From positions 1 to 64,000 of the forward strand of contig WRBI01000004.1 of the NCBI GenBank assembly GCA_009784625.1: a stretch of DNA of 64,000 nt, read 5' to 3'. Origin of the DNA: Oscillospiraceae bacterium (GTDB taxonomy: Bacteria; Bacillota; Clostridia; Oscillospirales; Ruminococcaceae). Position numbers and translations under genes: made by a program. The notes beneath the pieces are model-generated. The model did not search any database. It had not been told where the DNA came from and saw only the letters and a list, made by a program, of their open reading frames with translations. This document shows positions 28,018 to 37,058 of the stretch, in pieces (position 1 is the first letter of the stretch; each line of letters starts with the position of its first letter).

Positions 28018-29646
28018 TTATACCCCGCTATGCGCATTTATGGTGACCGGGAACTGAGATTCCATCATGGCCCGGTTGTTGGTGTGAATATCGTAAAATA
28101 TCAAATAAGCAATTGCGCTGTGCTGCCCCGGCGGAAGGGCGGCGCCGTCGGGATGTATTGCTAGGGTGAGGTAATCGAGCTGGTGCCCCGGTGGGATCGC
28201 GCCCGACTGTGCGATTACAGTGCGGTGATTTTCGGGATCATACTGCGGGTTGTCGCGCAGCCTTTGCTGCTCGCCGGCGTCTCTTCCTGTACTGCCCATG
28301 ATGCGCACTGCCTGCGCGTCGGTAAAGTGTATCTGCACAACAACGTTCTGGTTGGAAGTTCCGGGGTTCATGAAGCTCATTTGCCCCTGGCCGGTAGCAA
28401 GGTTTACGTCTATTTCGCGCTCAAACTGTACGGTCACGAAGTTTCTGCCCGTTCTGGGGTCTATGACGTCGCCGATCGGCCTTATGCCGTCGTCAAAAGG
28501 TACAGGCGCAAAAATTGGCAGATCGCTCAGTAAGGCAGGAATAAGAATTGCGAGAACAATTAACGCAGACACCGGCGCAAGCAACACCCATGGCACTGCC
28601 CCGGAAGAGATTGTACCCGCGGTGTAGCTGTGAAAAATCGTCCCCGTGTTGACTCCGGCAAGGCCGCCGAGGTTTACCCCTCTGCCCTTGATTTCAGCCA
28701 CCACCCCGCAGCACCCGATAACGCCGCCATCGCAATAAGCGGCTACCCCGCCGGCCGTAACCCCGCTGCCGCCCTGGACAACACAATCCACATTCAGGTT
28801 GTAGACTTCGCCTTTGAGATGCCCGAAAAGGCCCCGTGCGATTGAGTCGGACACATTGACCACAAAATTGCTTACCGTGTGACCGTTGCCGTCAAAAAGC
28901 CCCTTGAACGCTTTTGAGGGGTCGTTTCCTATAGATTTCCACGCCATTCCACTGAGGTCTATGTCGTCCTCAAGGCGTATATACCCGCCCACGGCTTCGG
29001 GGTCACCCGCGTTAACTTTTTCGGCAAACGCAATAAGCTCCTGCGCTGTGTGTATTGATTTGACCTGGGGGATGTTTTCATATTCACTTTTGGCAGAATC
29101 ACGCGGGCCGGCATGAACTAAGGGTTTCTTGAAACATCGGGAATAGAGCCTGGATTTTGAAACATCGAAAAACCAGCTCTCCGAGTTGAACATCATGACC
29201 TGAGGGCCGCCGATATATTTCCATCGGCTTTCGGTGTCAAACCCCAGCGCCTGGGCGTCCTCCGCCGAAGAAACCGTGCCAAACCCCCTTGCGAGTGAAG
29301 GGTCCTTTAGCAGGCCCAACCGCTTGCTGCTGTCCGGGCCGCTGTGAAAGTAGTATGAATTTTTGACCTCACCCGCGCCGGAACCAAAAACGCCCCCGCT
29401 CAGCCTGCGGGACTCGCCGCTGTAACAGCTGGCAGAGATTTTTCCCGCGTTCTCTCCCACAAGGCCGCCTGTGGTTTTTTTGCCTGCATTTATCTTCATC
29501 AGACTGCAACAGTTTGTGATTTCGCCGCGGTTGATGGCCACAAGGCCTCCGGCCTGCCCGATTTGCCTATTGCGCATAGAAATAATTTGCCCCCTTGCCG
29601 TACAGGTTTCATTGGGGCGAGCGAAGATATTGAAATGAACCAGCAT
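28018..29646 (-). CDS. GLUG-repeat surface protein with an internal membrane helix
   Basis: The first 340 of 542 residues contain repeats of the GLUG type, such as GGLVAINRGEITNC, GGLVGENAGKISASC and GGLAGVNTGTIFHS, which form beta-helix-like surfaces. No standard signal peptide is seen at the start. One strong membrane helix lies at about 349-368 (VPWVLLAPVSALIVLAIL). The C-terminal 170 residues are a beta-rich domain. The predicted sidedness is unclear, because both halves look extracytoplasmic. It is co-directional and 26 bp downstream of the cohesin gene, so a structural part of the surface assembly is inferred. Confidence 0.55.
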   Translation of the reverse strand: MLVHFNIFARPNETCTARGQIISMRNRQIGQAGGLVAINRGEITNCCSLMKINAGKKTTGGLVGENAGKISASCYSGESRRLSGGVFGSGAGEVKNSYYFHSGPDSSKRLGLLKDPSLARGFGTVSSAEDAQALGFDTESRWKYIGGPQVMMFNSESWFFDVSKSRLYSRCFKKPLVHAGPRDSAKSEYENIPQVKSIHTAQELIAFAEKVNAGDPEAVGGYIRLEDDIDLSGMAWKSIGNDPSKAFKGLFDGNGHTVSNFVVNVSDSIARGLFGHLKGEVYNLNVDCVVQGGSGVTAGGVAAYCDGGVIGCCGVVAEIKGRGVNLGGLAGVNTGTIFHSYTAGTISSGAVPWVLLAPVSALIVLAILIPALLSDLPIFAPVPFDDGIRPIGDVIDPRTGRNFVTVQFEREIDVNLATGQGQMSFMNPGTSNQNVVVQIHFTDAQAVRIMGSTGRDAGEQQRLRDNPQYDPENHRTVIAQSGAIPPGHQLDYLTLAIHPDGAALPPGQHSAIAYLIFYDIHTNNRAMMESQFPVTINAHSGV

Positions 29647-29672
29647 CTTCGCTCGCGTTGACTGTTGTTCAG

Positions 29673-32555
29673 TTATCCGTTGCCGGGGATGTTTAAGTTT
29701 TCACTAGCGTTTTCGTAGAAATTGAGGGTAATAATACCGACGATCCGGCCGGCAAAACTTGCTTCCTCGTCCGGTGAGCCGCTGAACGCGAAGAATACAT
29801 CGCGGGTGAGCTCAGGTGCGGTTGGGTTTCTGCCCTCGGCCGTCGGCAGCGAGATTCTGGAATTCGCCAGTGTGTTGAATGCGGGGTGGGAGGCCGGGTT
29901 TTCAAGTATCTCCGATGCGGTTTGTGCGGCCGCTTCACTGGGATAAAACCCGCCGACAACATTGTTTGCGCCGCTGGCGGCATTAAACAGTGACCGGTTT
30001 GTCATTGTGAAGTCAAAAGCCACATCTATGGCCCCCCGCCCAAGATTGGTTACGGTTACCGCGTTGTTGCCCTCTTCCAGGTCTTCGGTTACCCAGCCTT
30101 TCTCGTGGTCAAAGGTGAATACCATGTCGCCCCACTCGATCTCTACTTCGAAATCGGCCGGGTCTTCCGGCTCGCCGCGCATTACTGTTGCGGTTACAAC
30201 GCCGTAGTCGTCGCGGTGGCGGTTGACCATTGCGAATTCGCTAAAGCCGTCAACTGCAAACGCGGCGGTTCCGCCGCCGACAATCGGCTGTATCGATTGG
30301 TAGCCGGTATCGGTAAAGTGTAGAATGCGCAAAGTATTGTCTGCTGTCAGCCCATTCGGGATTGGGAGCGTTATCACAGCCGGCACGTCCAGATTGGATG
30401 CGCTGGCGGCTCCGCTGAGCGTCATATTCACAAAAACCGCGTTTGCCGTTCTGTATATTTCATTGTCCAGTCGGTTCGAGACGTCCCGCGCGGGATTTGT
30501 GAGGACCAGGGAAACATTTGCGCCGGGGTTTGCGTTAAACGCCGCGCCGACAATGTTTATCTGGCTGCTGCCCATAAAGACAGCGGGCGCGCTGTTGACA
30601 TTAACGCCGACAGATATGCCTGCCCCATTCGCGAAAGCCTCTTCAATGGCCCCAAAGGTATCAAGAAGGCTACTGCCGCCCCTGATTGCGCGGTTTAAGC
30701 TGTGCGCGTCCAGGTCAAGTGCCTCAACCGCAGCCAGAATCTGCCCATATGACATGTTCTCTAGGTTATCGTAAATATCCTCAAGGGTATTTCCGGTGAG
30801 GCCGTCGCCGCCGCCCTCAATCTGTGTGAGGGCGCTTGCCACCTGTGCCGGTGTGGCCAGTGGATTGATGATGACGGAAAGTGCCGCGCTGCGCGCGGAA
30901 GAGCTGATGCCCGGCGTATACAATGCGCGGATTAGAGCGGTTTTGTCGGCATGTTCGTAAAGGCTGCTGCCCCCGCCGCCGAATTCTTCGGTGATACCAA
31001 GGTCGGAGCCCCAGCCCTCAACGCTGAATATCCAGCGTATCACCGCGCCGTCGGTGAGTGTGGTATCCGCCCAGCCAACGCCTGGCTGGAAGTGGTTTAT
31101 TGTATGGACCCATCCCCCTTCCGCCGTATAATCAAAGCTGCCGAGTGAGCCGTCGGCCGGGCCGGCGCCGAAGGTCACGTTGTGGTAGCTGCGCGGGCTT
31201 CCCGGAATTCCCGGGTGGATACCGTGCAGGCGGTCAAGGCCCCAGGTTTCGCTGTGTGTAACATTGGGGAGCCGGTTTATCAAAGCCCGGACAGCGTCCT
31301 GCGAGCTGGAGCCTGCGGGCACCGTCACACGGGTGGGCTCAACATAAAAGCCGTGGCCGAGGTTAAAGCCCTCAAAGCTGACGATTACTTCGATCTCGTC
31401 GCCGCTGCCCCCGCCGCCTTGAAGCGCCGAAAGCGCACTTGCTACCTGAGCGGGCGTGGCCAGTGGGTTGATGATTACATCAAGGGCGGCCTGCCGCGCG
31501 GCCGGATTAACCCCTTCCTCAAACAATGCGCGGATTAGAGCGGTCTTGTTCGCGTGTTCGTAAAGCGGCGGCTGAGCGTCCGCGTGTGTGCTTCCGCCGT
31601 AATTTGGCGTGAGGCCAAGGTCGCAATTGTCACGCGGCCACCGCATTGTGTTGCCCATCATAAAGCGAATTACATCGCCGTCGGCGATTTCATGCCTCTG
31701 CTGGCGCAGATGGTGATTTACCGTAACGCGCCATTGGATTTGATTTGACCACGGAGCCTGATTTTCACTAAAATAGCTGCCGGTTCCGATGGAGTAAGCT
31801 GGCCCGCCATGTGGCCCAAACGGCCTGCCCGCGATGTATGACGGCGGGTTTGGCGGCGCATTCCAATTCGGGTTGACGTCGGATATACGGCTTAACTCAT
31901 CGTGTTGAAGGGTGTATTCAATGTCTCTTTGTTCCAGTGCCGCGCGCGCGGCGTCAAGCGTGCTGGAACCGTCAGGCACCGTTACACGGGTGGGTTCAAC
32001 ATAGAAGCTGTGGCCGAGGTTAAAGCCCTCAAAGCTGACGATTACAGTGCTGCCGGCGTGGGGCGGCTGGCTGCCGCTGCCGGTTACGTTAACCGTACCG
32101 GCGGCGGCAGTGGTCGACAGGGTCGCCATATCATAGTTGCCAAAATCCGCCCGGCTGACCGACACCGATCTCGCACCGGCGGCAGCGGTATCGGCGATAT
32201 TTATAACGAGCGTTACAAGTACGCCGTTCCCTGTAAAATCAGTTCCAAAAGCTGCGCTTTCAAACATAATATCTCTTGCCGCAACGTTTGGGGAAACTGT
32301 ATTTACGCCGCTTAACCCGCCCTCAAAAGCCGTGAGCGTCAATCCGGCATCCAGATCAAACCGCAGCTGCGCGTCATGAAAACCGGGATTATTTGCTATC
32401 GTGACATCAACCCGCACGGTTTGGCCGGGTTCCCCCGACACGGTTCCCACGGTAATTTGAATACCCCCATCCGCCAGCACCACAGCACTCATCATACTGA
32501 TGGTTAGCGCCAACACAAGGAGCATTGCCGTCAGTTTTTTGCCGATCGTTTTCAT
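29673..32555 (-). CDS. Secreted cohesin protein with two DUF4430 (transcobalamin beta-like) domains
   Basis: In this 960-residue protein a signal peptide (1-29) is followed by a cohesin-like domain (31-159) that starts IQITVGTVSGEPGQTVRVDV. Two DUF4430-like domains lie at about 170-320 and 388-526, each opening with VIVSFEGFNLGHxFYVEPTRVTVP and closing with a DLG motif. Each is followed by a copy of a helical module of about 48 residues (LYEHAxKTALIRAL...NPLATPAQVASAL) at 331-378 and 532-580. The remaining 380 residues are beta-rich and unassigned. There is no wall anchor or C-terminal membrane helix. DUF4430 is the family of the C-terminal domain of animal transcobalamin and intrinsic factor. 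The gene lies 15 bp after the dockerin gene. Confidence 0.75.
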   Translation of the reverse strand: MKTIGKKLTAMLLVLALTISMMSAVVLADGGIQITVGTVSGEPGQTVRVDVTIANNPGFHDAQLRFDLDAGLTLTAFEGGLSGVNTVSPNVAARDIMFESAAFGTDFTGNGVLVTLVINIADTAAAGARSVSVSRADFGNYDMATLSTTAAAGTVNVTGSGSQPPHAGSTVIVSFEGFNLGHSFYVEPTRVTVPDGSSTLDAARAALEQRDIEYTLQHDELSRISDVNPNWNAPPNPPSYIAGRPFGPHGGPAYSIGTGSYFSENQAPWSNQIQWRVTVNHHLRQQRHEIADGDVIRFMMGNTMRWPRDNCDLGLTPNYGGSTHADAQPPLYEHANKTALIRALFEEGVNPAARQAALDVIINPLATPAQVASALSALQGGGGSGDEIEVIVSFEGFNLGHGFYVEPTRVTVPAGSSSQDAVRALINRLPNVTHSETWGLDRLHGIHPGIPGSPRSYHNVTFGAGPADGSLGSFDYTAEGGWVHTINHFQPGVGWADTTLTDGAVIRWIFSVEGWGSDLGITEEFGGGGSSLYEHADKTALIRALYTPGISSSARSAALSVIINPLATPAQVASALTQIEGGGDGLTGNTLEDIYDNLENMSYGQILAAVEALDLDAHSLNRAIRGGSSLLDTFGAIEEAFANGAGISVGVNVNSAPAVFMGSSQINIVGAAFNANPGANVSLVLTNPARDVSNRLDNEIYRTANAVFVNMTLSGAASASNLDVPAVITLPIPNGLTADNTLRILHFTDTGYQSIQPIVGGGTAAFAVDGFSEFAMVNRHRDDYGVVTATVMRGEPEDPADFEVEIEWGDMVFTFDHEKGWVTEDLEEGNNAVTVTNLGRGAIDVAFDFTMTNRSLFNAASGANNVVGGFYPSEAAAQTASEILENPASHPAFNTLANSRISLPTAEGRNPTAPELTRDVFFAFSGSPDEEASFAGRIVGIITLNFYENASENLNIPGNG

Positions 32556-32570
32556 TTTTTACCTCCTAAT

Positions 32571-33995
32571 TTAATTCGGTATGGTGAACGTTCCCTGTAA
32601 ATGACGCCTTAAAGCTGTCACATCCGTAATCGTTATGGCTCCGTCGTCATTGACATCTAAAGCCCTTAAATCCGGGGGAGTGAATGTGCCCTGTAAATAG
32701 CGCCTTAATGCCGTCACATCAATGATATTTATCACACCGTCGCCGTTAATGTCGCCGCGCATGAAATCTTCGGCGCCGCCGCCTGGGATAACATGCGGGT
32801 GGGCAAAATCGGGGCTTGCGTCCCGCATGTCATAAAGGTGGGGCCTGCCTGTCATAAAGCGGTAGTAAGCCAGCAGCCCGTATGTACCTTGATCTGTGGA
32901 CATGGCATTGACGGAGCCGGTACCTTCGCCTCCATCCGCGGGGCGGATGAATCCGCCGGTCTGGTAACAAAAGAGGCTGAGTATAGCGGTTATCGGGTTG
33001 CCGTTCGGCTTGACAAACCGCTCGTCCTGCTGAGGGTCGATTCCCAAAGCGGCGAGCGCTACAACTACCTGCACCGGGCTTTCCACATCAGAACCGGCTG
33101 CGCCCCAGCTTCCCCAGCCGCCGCTTGACAGCTGGGTGCGCGACAACTCCGCGAGTCCGTGCTGAATGGCGTCTTCCACCCCCGGCAGATTTCGAAAGGG
33201 TGCCAGTGCCTGCAGCGCCATCCCGGTCATGTTGGGATCAGAAGCCGCGTTTGGGGCAACGCCGGGGCTGTGGTTGTTCAGCGACCAGCCGCCATTGTTG
33301 AGCTGTACATCCAAAATCCATCGAACCCTTACTTCATCCGTGACCGGATCTGACTGGGTAGTGCCGCCCACCCAGGCTCTGTTTGCGGGCAGATATGGGT
33401 TTGTCCAGCTGCGTGAATTGAGTGCGATCTGCGACCATATCGGGCCGTTAATGCCTTGGGGCTGGCCGTACATTTGCGCGCTCGTTTCGCTGTGTCTGTT
33501 GTTTAGAACCGAGACGAGGTCGTAATTGTGCCCGTCTACCTCAAAGCTTGACGCGTCTATGCCCATAGAGGTCAGCGCGACAACAAGGCGCGCGTTTTCG
33601 GTGGATTGGGCGGGACTTCCCAGCCTGACCTCGCGCCTGCCGGTGGCCGGATTTAAAACCCAGCCCGCAGCCGTGTTATTGGGATTGTTCTGTTCAGGCA
33701 GTTCTCTGATCATCCCGCGGATGCGGCTTAAGTATCCCTCAAAATATCCGTCGGGTACGGCATGTCCGGCGCGAGCAAGGGCCAGAACTGTCCACTCGCC
33801 GCCCACCGTGCCAAAGTCGGGCGTGGGGATGTTGTTTGCTAAGTGTTCAAGCGCTTGGCCGATGTACCACCCGACGTCTTCAACCGGTATGGCGCCGCTA
33901 AGCGGCTCTGTGGCGAAAGCGGGCGCCAGCAGCCCAAATAACAGGGCGATCACGGCAATCAAGCTGAGCATTCTTTTTGTGAATGTTTTTTTCAT
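32571..33995 (-). CDS. Secreted alpha/alpha-barrel (transcobalamin alpha-like) protein with C-terminal dockerin
   Basis: The 474-residue protein has a signal peptide (1-29). Residues 40-400 contain prenyltransferase/squalene-cyclase-type helical repeats, seen in LDVQLNNGGWSLNNHSPG...TGMALQAL and RTQLSSGGWGSWG...VVVALAALGID. The terpene cyclase acidic catalytic motif is not seen. Residues 412-474 are a type I dockerin with two calcium loops: D415, N417, D419, N423, D426 and D447, N449, D451, T455, D458. Each is followed by a near-identical helix VTALRRxLQGTFT. An alpha/alpha barrel of this type forms the alpha domain of animal intrinsic factor. ATG 33995 follows AGAAGGTG. The partner cohesin is encoded by the next gene. 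Confidence 0.78.
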   Translation of the reverse strand: MKKTFTKRMLSLIAVIALLFGLLAPAFATEPLSGAIPVEDVGWYIGQALEHLANNIPTPDFGTVGGEWTVLALARAGHAVPDGYFEGYLSRIRGMIRELPEQNNPNNTAAGWVLNPATGRREVRLGSPAQSTENARLVVALTSMGIDASSFEVDGHNYDLVSVLNNRHSETSAQMYGQPQGINGPIWSQIALNSRSWTNPYLPANRAWVGGTTQSDPVTDEVRVRWILDVQLNNGGWSLNNHSPGVAPNAASDPNMTGMALQALAPFRNLPGVEDAIQHGLAELSRTQLSSGGWGSWGAAGSDVESPVQVVVALAALGIDPQQDERFVKPNGNPITAILSLFCYQTGGFIRPADGGEGTGSVNAMSTDQGTYGLLAYYRFMTGRPHLYDMRDASPDFAHPHVIPGGGAEDFMRGDINGDGVINIIDVTALRRYLQGTFTPPDLRALDVNDDGAITITDVTALRRHLQGTFTIPN

Positions 33996-34092
33996 AATTC
34001 ACCTTCTTAGGGTAAGATTCTTTGATATTGTTTGATTTCTATGGCCGTTGCGGCTTTCCCTGTCCCATCAAAGATTAAGGGATGAGCACGGG

Positions 34093-35214
34093 TTACCAAT
34101 AAGTCGGCAGCGCGCCGCTGTGGGCTCCGGTGTAGTTGCGCCAAGGCCGCGAGCCTCCGGAAGGCGCGCCCCCAAATGCTCTTTGCCATAAATCCTGTGT
34201 GTCGGGCGGCAGATCCTGTGTATGTACAAAAGTAACGGAAGCGGTCAAAACATTGGACGGCATGGTAAATTCAAACCGATGTGCATTGGCGGGTGCGCGA
34301 ACAACCTGATATTCAAAGATCGTACTCGGCGAGGCGGGGTTTATCAGCCGGAAGGAATCCGGCAGCATTCTAAAGCCGGTGTGTGGCTGTACGGTGACCA
34401 CAACCGTGTCGCCCTCCCTTGCCCAAGTCCTGTCGAATGTCGCGGTGCCGTTGTTGAGGTGAACAGGTCTGAGTTCAAACACCCTGTGCCCCGCCGCCGA
34501 AACAAACGCACAGCGTATGATTACACTGTGGGCCGGCATTGTAAATTCAAACCGGTCCCAGCCGGCAAAGTGTCCGATAAACGCCGGACGTGGGCTGAGG
34601 GGAACCGGGGCGCCAACGCCAAGCGCGGCGTTGGGATTTACCAGATACGGGAAGCCCATAGCCGTTACCAGGCCATCGTCCGGCCTTACTTCAAAAATAA
34701 CCGCATCTCCCGGCCGTGCAGTTGTTTGTCCCATGCGCACGCTGCCGCCGTTCAGCTGGTCAACTCTGATAGGATGCCGTTCCGGGACAAAGCTTAAGCT
34801 GACGACCACATCGGTTCCCGGCATGATTTGAACCTGCTGTTCAGCCGCTGTGCCGCCGCCGGTGGCGGTTGCGGGCATTGTAAACTCGAAGATATTTGGC
34901 GCGGGGGTGCGGATGCCGGCGGTGGCAATGTTGGCGGTGCCGCCCAAAGCGTTTGTGAACCTCACCGACCCGGCGATCTCCCCCACAATAAAGCCGGGAT
35001 CGGGCTCTGCCATAAACTGAACGGTGGCGCCCACGCTCACGTTTGTCAGTGTGCTGCTCCAAACGCCTGCGGTTCCGGCTCTCAGCCTGACACTGCCCCC
35101 GCTTACAGCGGCGGTTCTGACCGTATGGGTTGTGGCCGCGTATGAAGCAACTGCTCCGCCAAAAGCAAGTGTAAGCGCAAGCAGCAGCGAAAGCGTTCCC
35201 TTAAATGCGCGCAT
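34093..35214 (-). CDS. Secreted InlB-like repeat protein, first gene of a B12 riboswitch unit
   Basis: This 373-residue protein has a signal peptide (1-26) and about three beta-rich repeats of roughly 90 residues. Each contains GG-S-V-R or NNGTATF, a P-x-D-G-F turn and the closing motif F-E-F-T-M-P-x-x-x-V (three clear copies). This pattern is that of divergent InlB B-repeats found on many Clostridia surface proteins. No anchor is visible; the C-terminus is Trp/Gly rich. ATG 35214 follows AAGGAGGA. It lies 68 bp downstream of the riboswitch terminator and heads the unit that runs to 27502. A ligand-binding or structural role is inferred only. Confidence 0.65.
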   Translation of the reverse strand: MRAFKGTLSLLLALTLAFGGAVASYAATTHTVRTAAVSGGSVRLRAGTAGVWSSTLTNVSVGATVQFMAEPDPGFIVGEIAGSVRFTNALGGTANIATAGIRTPAPNIFEFTMPATATGGGTAAEQQVQIMPGTDVVVSLSFVPERHPIRVDQLNGGSVRMGQTTARPGDAVIFEVRPDDGLVTAMGFPYLVNPNAALGVGAPVPLSPRPAFIGHFAGWDRFEFTMPAHSVIIRCAFVSAAGHRVFELRPVHLNNGTATFDRTWAREGDTVVVTVQPHTGFRMLPDSFRLINPASPSTIFEYQVVRAPANAHRFEFTMPSNVLTASVTFVHTQDLPPDTQDLWQRAFGGAPSGGSRPWRNYTGAHSGALPTYW

Positions 35215-35281
35215 CTGAACTTTCCTCCTTGTGCGTTGACTGTAACTGCCCGGACATTCATCCGGTTCGTACTTGCCGTAC

Positions 35282-35324
35282 AAAAAACGGGCAACAACCG
35301 GATATAATCCGGCTGTTGCCCGTT
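35282..35324 (-). terminator. Riboswitch-controlled terminator, unit 2
   Basis: On the minus strand, AACGGGCAACAGCCGGAT pairs with the downstream CCGGTTGTTGCCCGTT, followed by TTTTTT. It lies between the cobalamin aptamer and gene 34093-35214, where an expression platform belongs. Confidence 0.85.
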
Positions 35325-35372
35325 ACTCAACATACCTAAACGACGCGCCGACACTCGCGGCTCATCTTCTAC

Positions 35373-35534
35373 AAATCGAGTAGGTCTTCTGACTTTGCGT
35401 TTCACAGCCTGACTTCGCCTTCCCAAGCGTTCACTCAGTGGCATATGAAGCCGGCTCCGCGCTTACAGCGGCGGGTCCGTATGGGAATTTCACCCATTTC
35501 CCTGTTCTCCTCTCTTTACGAAAGGCACTCGATT
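35373..35534 (-). ncRNA. Cobalamin riboswitch aptamer, unit 2
   Basis: The minus strand carries the conserved cobalamin aptamer core: GGGAA..GGTGAAATTCCC, ACGGACCCGCCGCTGTAA, the B12 box GCCACTG, TTGGGAAGGCG, and GTCAGAAGACCT. The ends AATCGAG (35528-35534) and CTCGATTT (35373-35380) close the P1 stem. With the terminator just downstream, B12 would switch off transcription. Confidence 0.92.
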
Positions 35535-35583
35535 CAATATTTAGTTTTATCTGTGGTTAAACCGATGTCTTTTTTACACAAGT

Positions 35584-35612
35584 AGCATAGCAAAAATTTC
35601 TTGTTTTGTCAA
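35584..35612 (-). promoter_or_regulatory. Promoter of B12 unit 2
   Basis: On the minus strand, TTGACA (35607-35612), exactly 17 bp, TATGCT (35584-35589). The start site is near 35577, some 40 nt before the aptamer. Confidence 0.75.
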
Positions 35613-35636
35613 TATTTTTCTCATAAATAATGTTTA

Positions 35637-35701
35637 GCCATCGCCGCAGGCGCGGCCATTAAAATCCGTATAATGTTCATGCCCGTCAGTGAGTATTATA
35701 C
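35637..35701. repeat. 65-bp hairpin repeat, copy A
   Basis: This is nearly identical to the reverse complement of 56549-56613. It contains an AT-rich inverted repeat (GTATAATGTTCA type) and a second short palindrome GCCATCGCCGCAGGCGCGGCC-like. It separates the two B12 units. Confidence 0.7.
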
Positions 35702-35720
35702 TGTATACGGGATGTATACC

Positions 35721-37058
35721 CTACTGCGTTCTGATTGCCTCCAGCGGGCTTATCCGCATGGCCCTTACCGCGGGCAGCAGCGCTGCGGCCAGGGCCACCG
35801 CCCCGGCGAACAGAATCGCTCCCAGCGCAAGCCAGGGCGGGATGACGCTGTACAAGTCCATTTCCGCGAGTTCTATAAACGGCAGCAATCGCTGTACAAG
35901 AAAGCTCAGCCCCAAACCCAAAGCCCCGCCGAGAATGCCCACAATGGCGGCCTCTGTTAAAAATATTTTGGCGATGTCGCCAAGCTCGGTGCCAAGCACT
36001 TTGAGGATTCCTACCTCGCGGGTTCGCTCGGTAATGGACATGGTCATTGTGTTGGCCACCCCAAATGCGGAGGCGATCATAGCTACCGCACCTACTGCCC
36101 CAAGCAGCCCCTGCACCTGCCGGGCCTGGGTGTTAACCGCGTCCAGGACGTCGTTGAGCGAGTATGTGTTAAAACCCGCCTCCTGGATCACTTGTGCGAC
36201 CCACTGCACGTCGCCGATCTCCCTTACTTTTACCCAAACGAGGTCGTATGTCATACCGCCGGCTTCGGCTGCGGCCCGCGCAACCCGCGCCTCCCGCGTC
36301 ATGGTTTCGGGGGCCGAGGGCGGGGCGTTGGCGTCAATCCACTCCTGCAAGCGTATCATATCCAAAAAAACAGACGACATAAAGGCGCCGTTTTGTGTTG
36401 AAGAGACGCCGGCTACATTCAGCTGATAAAAATCACCGGTTTGAACCGCCCGCCCGTCCGGCCCGGCTATCTGCTCACCGGAAATGGAATTAAAGTCAAA
36501 TGTCAGCCGGATATTTGCGTAAAGCGGGTCGATAAGCGGGTCTCCGTCGGCGTCAACCGCCGGGTTCCAGCTGTCGTTTGGGTTTTGAAACCGCTCGCCT
36601 AAATCTTCGGTTACCATGACTTCCGGCCTCATGCGGGCGCCCTCTGTCGGCAGCAGGCCGCGTTTGGGTATCAGCATAAAGCGGTCTGCAGTCGAAAGGT
36701 CAATCCCATAAAGATTCGCTCTTGTGTGAACATATCTTCCGCTGCGCAGGAAAGCGCTGGCCTGGATGACCGGAGTGACCGCCTCGACCGCGTCAAGGGA
36801 GCCGATGGCTTCAACCGCCCTGTCGTTGAGCAAAGAGACTGTGTCCCTGGCGGAAATATCCGGCGTCACGTGTATTTTGGTAAGGCTGCCAACCTCCGCA
36901 AGGCTTTGGTGGAACGCCCGCTCAAAACCAATGCCGATCGAAATCAACACAACGATGCACATTACGCCTATCGTCATCGAGAGTGCGGTCAGCAGTGTGC
37001 GGGTTTTCCTGCGCCAAAGGTTTACGCACCCCATCCGCAAAAGGTCGGTAAGTTTCAT
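35721..37058 (-). CDS. MacB/FtsX-like ABC transporter permease
   Basis: This 445-residue protein has an N-terminal membrane helix (about 22-44, after NLWRRKTRTLLTALSMTIGV), a large extracytoplasmic MacB-core-like domain (45-320) and three C-terminal helices in the FtsX fold (NTMTMSITERTREVGILKVLGT before the second). MacB-type systems use mechanotransmission to move substrates or activate extracytoplasmic partners rather than importing nutrients. ATG 37058 overlaps the preceding stop (ATGA). The ATPase partner is at 39046-39726, with the 605-residue surface protein in between. Its place in a B12-controlled unit suggests a role in assembling or releasing the surface proteins. Confidence 0.8.
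   Translation of the reverse strand: MKLTDLLRMGCVNLWRRKTRTLLTALSMTIGVMCIVVLISIGIGFERAFHQSLAEVGSLTKIHVTPDISARDTVSLLNDRAVEAIGSLDAVEAVTPVIQASAFLRSGRYVHTRANLYGIDLSTADRFMLIPKRGLLPTEGARMRPEVMVTEDLGERFQNPNDSWNPAVDADGDPLIDPLYANIRLTFDFNSISGEQIAGPDGRAVQTGDFYQLNVAGVSSTQNGAFMSSVFLDMIRLQEWIDANAPPSAPETMTREARVARAAAEAGGMTYDLVWVKVREIGDVQWVAQVIQEAGFNTYSLNDVLDAVNTQARQVQGLLGAVGAVAMIASAFGVANTMTMSITERTREVGILKVLGTELGDIAKIFLTEAAIVGILGGALGLGLSFLVQRLLPFIELAEMDLYSVIPPWLALGAILFAGAVALAAALLPAVRAMRISPLEAIRTQ

Noticed and set aside
32571..33995. Terpene cyclase or polysaccharide-degrading cellulosome enzyme
   Set aside because: The barrel repeats lack the acidic cyclase motif, the protein is secreted, and no glycosidase domain is present. 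The neighbours and riboswitch point to B12.
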